A program made the position numbers and the translations under genes. From Rehmannia glutinosa (Eukaryota; Streptophyta; Magnoliopsida; Lamiales; Orobanchaceae): DNA of 64,000 nucleotides. Of this stretch, positions 59,501 to 64,000 are shown in pieces (within the stretch, counting starts at the first letter, position 1; each line of letters begins with the position of its first letter). The notes under the pieces are model-generated. The model did no database searches. It worked only from the letters and a program-made list of their open reading frames with translations, and was not told the origin of the DNA. The stretch lies in assembly GCA_016081115.2 (NCBI GenBank), contig CM071931.1, positions 18,824,317-18,888,316 on the forward strand, written 5' to 3'.

Positions 59501-62299
59501 AGTGAGACTCCATTAACCTCTTCCAATGGACAGAAGAAAAAGTAATTTATAACTTTTTATGCGGAGAAATTACCTCAATTGTCTTTCCATTCGAAGCTGT
59601 AATGATGTCCCCAGGTCTCATACCTGTTCCACTTATCATATTCTCACAAGCTGCAACAATGAAGTGAACCTGCATTCACATCACAAATTAACGGCTTACT
59701 CTTAATCCATCTCAAAGTTCTTGGAAAAAATAACAGACATTTGTGATCATAAGACAGGGTACCAAATGAGAATAACAAATAACTGAGAACTTGTAAAACA
59801 AGCCAAGCAAACAGCATTGCCCTGAAAAAGTAGCCAGGAAAATTAAAAAAATCCACCTCTACTCCAGCAGGCTTGATTTGACCAAGAGCTTTTGCTGCAC
59901 CAAGTACTGCGGCTGAGCCTCCCATATCAAATTTCATGAGCTCAATAGAACAGCCTGGTCCTGTCTTGATATTGTAGCCACCACTGAATCGTAGACAAGC
60001 ATTCAAGATTTTGCATGTCAAAAGAGCTCACGAGCAAATATGGATTACAGAAATATCTTAAAAGGCTTCTTTCTTTTTCACAAATTAAAAAATGGAAACT
60101 AATTTGCAAAACATATATTCTTACCTGTCGAAAGTCAATCCTTTTCCGACTAAGGCCAGCTTGGTTTTGACTTGTCCACTAGGGGGCTTGTAACATAAAT
60201 GGATGAAATGGGGAGGATTGGCAGATGCTGCAGCAACACCCAAATACGAACCCATTTTCAATTCTTTGCACTGCTCTACATCCAATATTTTTGCAGAAAA
60301 AACATCACTGTACTCCGAAGCAATCTTTGTGGCTTCGCCTGCGAGTACTCCTGAAATTTATGACAAAAACGAAATGAAAAGAAAGGAACAAGTTTACCTC
60401 ATAAAAGGGCCGAATCAATACCAAAAACATAATGTCAGAATAGAGCCTAAAAAAATCAAAATTTCCAGGGATCATCCACCAGCACAAACAACTACTCATA
60501 ATTTTTGGGATAATTACATATACTATCCTTGAGTTTTAGCCTAATTACAAAAAAAAAAAAAAAAAAACTGTTCATCTTTCAAAATTACAAAATCCCTTGA
60601 CATTTGTTTCTATTTTACAAATTGCACCCTATTGAGGGGGTAATTTGAATAACAAATACAAACCTCAAGGGGGAATTTGCAATACATCAGGTATTTTTTG
60701 TAACTTTAAGAGATAACTAGATTTTTTGGAATTAAGCTAGCTAAATCTAATAATTTTTATTCCTCAAAACTTAATCTCGAAAAAGGTGAAAGCATAAGGT
60801 GGATAGAATGACGACGGAATATTACGAACCAGGAGTGAGTACATTAGCCGGAGCATTTACAAGCTCTCTCCCGAAAATGATCCCAGAACAAACATCTCCT
60901 GCATATTTGAGTTTTTCTCTATCTCAGGTCCACTACCAAGACCAAGAATATCCACCGACTTGAGAGCTGGCAGTTTAGATTCCGACTTGAATCTAGTATC
61001 ATCAAAAGTCCCCAACACAGCTCCTGTAGCATTAAAAATACAATAAAGTCCAATTCCACGGATAAGCAAAAACAGGTATATGCAGGTTAAATTCAAATGT
61101 CAATAGAAAAGTACCAGTAGCTATTGCTGATGCAGTACTCAGCTTCAATTCTGCAGGGATCCCTTCAGAAGAAGCAAGAGTAATGGCAACCTTACTTGCC
61201 TGTGAAGACTTTGCTGCTAAAGCAACAGCCTCACCAAGATTACGATATGTCACAGTTGGCGATGCGGCTGAACCGAGTCCAATTAAACCAACTCTTTTCG
61301 AACCAAGACCAGGAAGCCTAAGAACTGTCGATTGTCCAGCCTTTCCGGTGAAATCCTCCTCGGATGAGGCTTCAGATAATAATCCTCCTAACTGCATATC
61401 TAGCTTTTGAAGAATTGAATTCTTGAACTTCGAATTCTCATCTTTCGCCATGTCTTTTTCTGTGACGCCAACGGCAAGTATGTCTCCTTTCCATTGGACT
61501 ACATCAATCTCTTTTGCAGCAAATGAGATCTTTCATTGTTCCACAAACATGTTAGTTTGATTATGCCGCAATTATTATATCCTCAATGCAAACAATAAAT
61601 GAAACACAAAAATATGCAAAAATAATATACAAATTAAAGAATTAGTTTGCAGAAAGACGAATGACACATGTATATAACAGTGAGACTACAACCATTTATA
61701 TGGGAAAAAAAAAAAAAAAAACATGAAAAGTCTTCCAAACAATTAAGAAACGGATCAGTAGATAAAAAAAAAATGGTATAGACATTTGATGTCATGCGCA
61801 GACGACAAATTCAAGTTCTTGCAGATTGTATCCGAAAAAAAAAATTGCTGTGACAATAATTATCAATTACTCTACAAAAACAAATAAACCAAACATACAG
61901 CTTGAGGGCTTTATGAATAAGCCAATTTCCTTACATCTTACACATACCAAAACTATCAATCAAATTTTCATTGAAGAATACCAATCCAAAAAAGATAAAA
62001 TCAAACAAATAACAAAAATTAGTCAATCTCAACACACCCTTCAAATAAAGTAACGAAAACAATACCTTTGGTGGGTCGATCTTGTTGGGTTGAGTGAGGC
62101 CAAGAGTGGCCCTAGCAATGGAGTGAGCCATACGCCTTGCTCTTCCTGAATAAAGGGGCGTATATGTCAAAGGAAAACCCCAGATGGAGCCGAATTGCAA
62201 TTTCGTGAAAACCGAGGTGCAGGAGGATTTATAGTAAGAAGAAGAAGAAGTCGAAGCGAGCAGAGTGAGAGAATTGGAGAGTAGTCTAATGGCGGGCAT
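56508..62299 (-). CDS. LAP: Leucine aminopeptidase, chloroplastic (M17), 10 exons; second assembled copy
   Basis: Exons on the minus strand: 62299-62066, 61529-61115, 61023-60830, 60350-60125, 59983-59857, 59669-59574, 59118-59041, 58624-58564, 58406-58219, 56636-56508. All splice borders are GT-AG. Exon lengths are those of a 582-residue precursor except exon 3, which is one base short: the T-run at 60912-60916 has five Ts where the first copy has six, so 'EIEKKLKYAG' is lost. Everything else is in frame, including exon 4 'NPPHFIHL' and exon 10 'NATGFGIPTLVEW', which are broken in the first copy. Active-site motifs are as in the first copy. The only other coding difference I noticed is an A/G substitution near 60873. 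I infer that this is the same gene, not a paralogue. Confidence 0.93.
56774..57835. mobile_element. Mutator-like element in aminopeptidase intron 9, second assembled copy
   Basis: The terminal inverted repeats are as at 25537-26595. Here both flanks read TTTTGAAAA (56765-56773 and 57836-57844), a perfect 9-base target duplication. Confidence 0.82.
60507..60760. mobile_element. MITE in aminopeptidase intron 3, second assembled copy
   Basis: GGGATAATTACATATACTAT start. The A-run is shorter (about 19 against 27). The right end is degraded, as in the first copy. Confidence 0.6.
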
Positions 62300-62322
62300 T
62301 GTGAAGTGTGCCCGTCTCCTGG

Positions 62323-62330
62323 TATTTATA
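62323..62330 (-). promoter_or_regulatory. TATA-box candidate, second aminopeptidase copy
   Basis: TATAAATA on the minus strand, 24 bases upstream of the ATG at 62299. Identical to the first copy. Confidence 0.4.
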
Positions 62331-63373
62331 GTAGGCAGATCAGTAGATGGATCATGGATAGATACAATGTAAACACGCGAGTATAATGCGATTGTTTACA
62401 GGGTGGGGTGGGAGGGGTGGAGTGACATCACTTAATAATTGTTTCAATTTATTTAATATATTGTTTTTAAACCTTTTTAATACTATTCTTTTAGGCAACA
62501 AAAATATACTTTTGGAAAGACTTGTAATTTGTTAGATTACGGACTAATTTGGCTTATCCCGATATCTTATCTAAAATTATTTATTTCTTAAAAAATGTTT
62601 AATTCCTGACGTGTTATTATTTCACTCCAGGATTTAAATGGTGACCCGATACTAAGCCATAACATTAACAGAGCATAGCCCTAGAGATTAGAGATGTTAA
62701 ATTGGGCCAGCCCAACGAGCTTCGGGCTAAACGGTCTTCGGGTTGAACAGACTGCTATTAAACGGGCCGGCAATATTGGAACCTAGCCCTAATCTTAGCG
62801 GGCTACTATCGGGCTATAAGTCAAAAAATTAAAAATTATATACTTAAATCTAAAATATTAAACTCCAACCTATAACATTTGGTTTAACATTTTAAGTTAA
62901 AGTATTCATTATAAAAAAAAAGTCATGCATAGTTTATAATTACATTGCATTAACAAAATTATGAAATTTAAATATTTTATGATCTAAATTTGAAAAATAA
63001 AAATATAACGATAAAAGATAACATTATATATTGATATAAAATGGAAAAATTCATACTTTTTTTTAAATTACTCGTATGACTATAAGTCATAATTTTTAAA
63101 ATTATATATTTAAATTTATTAAAGATAAGGAGATGTGAATTTGAAAAATATATATTTAATAATAGGTAATATTTAATAAAAATAGATATATAATATTAGA
63201 ATTATATTTATTTCTTTTTAAAACACAATTGGCCGACTAGCAGGCTAGCCAACGAGTCTCGGGCTAAACGGTCCGGGTCAAAAAAGAACGGATTTAACAG
63301 GCCAAAATGATTCGACCCTAACTATTTTTAATCCTAGTTTAAATAGTCCGGGCCAAAAAATCGTGGCCCGTTT
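62331..63373. repeat. Aminopeptidase upstream region and GGGCC-type repeat, second copy
   Basis: The counterpart of 31107-32144. The GGGCC phrases are better preserved here: GGGCCAGCCCAACGAGC near 62704 and CGGGCCAAAAAATCGTGGCC near 63349. Confidence 0.5.
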
Positions 63374-64000
63374 TGTTGGTATTATTGGTTTTGGGCCTAT
63401 TTTCTATTGGGCTTCTCATTTATAGTTGGGCCTCAATATGTTGTTGTTAGTCGTGCTTCACTTTTAGTTAGATGGTTTTGTTTTGTATGTTTAACACATT
63501 TTCTGTTGCATTTTTCTTCCGCGTGTCTATATAAATGACACACCCGGATGTCATGTTGTTTGAGTTGAATAATACAATTTCGTAGTTGAAAATGATTCTA
63601 TTTTTCGCCATTTAGAAAATCTTCATGGTATCACAGAGCCGGATATTAAGATCAAACACTATGGCGAATGTATGGCAACGAGTTGTTCTTTGTTGGAGAA
63701 ACAAAGAATTGATGAATACAAGGATACTATTGCTTATGCGGTGCGAACGGATCACTGTGAAGGAGGATGCATTTCGTTTGCATGGATTGGATCATCCTGG
63801 AATGATCGTGGTGGCTAATCTGATGACAGGTACGAATTACATGTCGTGAAGTAGATCGATGCTCATTGCACTAGGAGCGAAAACAAAATTAGGATATATT
63901 GATGGTAGAATTGTTAAACCTGATGATGATTCACCTGAATTTGAGCAATGGAAGTGTGTTGATCTTATGATTACCAGTTGGATTCTGAATTCCATTTCCA
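63374..64000 (+). mobile_element. copia element B, second copy, cut by the window end
   Basis: The 5' LTR is at 63374-63625 and the primer-binding site TGGTATCACAGAGCC at 63626-63640. gag starts at 63661 and runs to the window end, with frameshifts and a TGA where the first copy has TGG ('YMSW', 63847-63849). Confidence 0.85.

Larger units (their letters stand above)
43752..64000 (+). repeat. Second copy of 12415 to about 32.8 kb, same order and orientation
   Basis: From the first base after the gap (GATAAATATATTATAAC) the sequence follows 12415 onward. It passes a cysteine-protease exon, hAT with nested LTR, DUF4283 relic, copia A, Mutator-like element, aminopeptidase gene, GGGCC repeat and copia B, to the window end. 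The offset drifts from 31337 to about 31224-31227 because of indels. Gene exons are almost identical; transposon parts differ in many short clusters. It is probably a haplotig or unmerged overlap and not a true duplication. Confidence 0.9.

Noticed and set aside
1..64000. A previously undescribed biological system
   Set aside because: After reading both strands, all recognisable coding sequence belongs to known transposon families, a cysteine-protease relic, an aminopeptidase and a WRKY factor. No cluster of cooperating unknown genes is visible.

Overview
The window is nuclear DNA of a flowering plant, most likely a eudicot. Two intron-bearing plant genes are set in a dense bed of plant transposons (Athila-type Ty3/gypsy, Ty1/copia, hAT, Mutator-like MITEs), all in AT-rich sequence. 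I cannot name the species. I saw no bacterial genes, CRISPR array, rRNA or tRNA.

Layout. 1-8002: 3' part of an Athila-like Ty3/gypsy element and its LTR, which carries a 3.2 kb nested insertion. 8003-13000: degenerate LTR-like repeats alternating with two minus-strand fragments of a papain-type cysteine protease pseudogene. 13.7-17.1 kb: a decayed hAT transposon (TTF/ZMYM1-like) that was itself hit by an LTR element. 17.1-18.3 kb: a DUF4283/zinc-knuckle pseudogene. 18.9-23.5 kb: a decayed Ty1/copia element with both LTRs. 23.9-24.6 kb: a Mutator-like fold-back element. 25.3-31.1 kb (minus strand): a 10-exon leucine aminopeptidase gene (M17, predicted plastid precursor of 582 residues). 32.1-37.1 kb: a second Ty1/copia element with both LTRs. 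40.7-42.5 kb: two members of a Mutator-like MITE family flanking the last exon of a group I, WRKY32-like transcription factor (minus strand). 43652-43751: a run of exactly 100 Ns.

From 43752 to the window end, the sequence from 12415 to about 32.8 kb is repeated in the same order and orientation, about 31.2-31.3 kb further on. The repeat begins at the first base after the N-gap. In the aminopeptidase gene the two copies are nearly identical, and each carries different single-base, mostly homopolymer, frameshifts; at every one of these sites the other copy is in frame. In the transposon part the copies differ much more, in short clusters. The simplest reading is that two contigs covering the same locus (haplotigs, or an unmerged overlap) were scaffolded side by side, so the second copy is probably not a real tandem duplication. 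The WRKY gene is cut off by the same gap.

The only host genes I can support as functional are the aminopeptidase (one locus, assembled twice) and the truncated WRKY gene; nothing suggests they act together. I found no convincing new biological system. The findings of most value are the assembly structure, the WRKY gene broken at the gap, and the cysteine-protease relic cluster.
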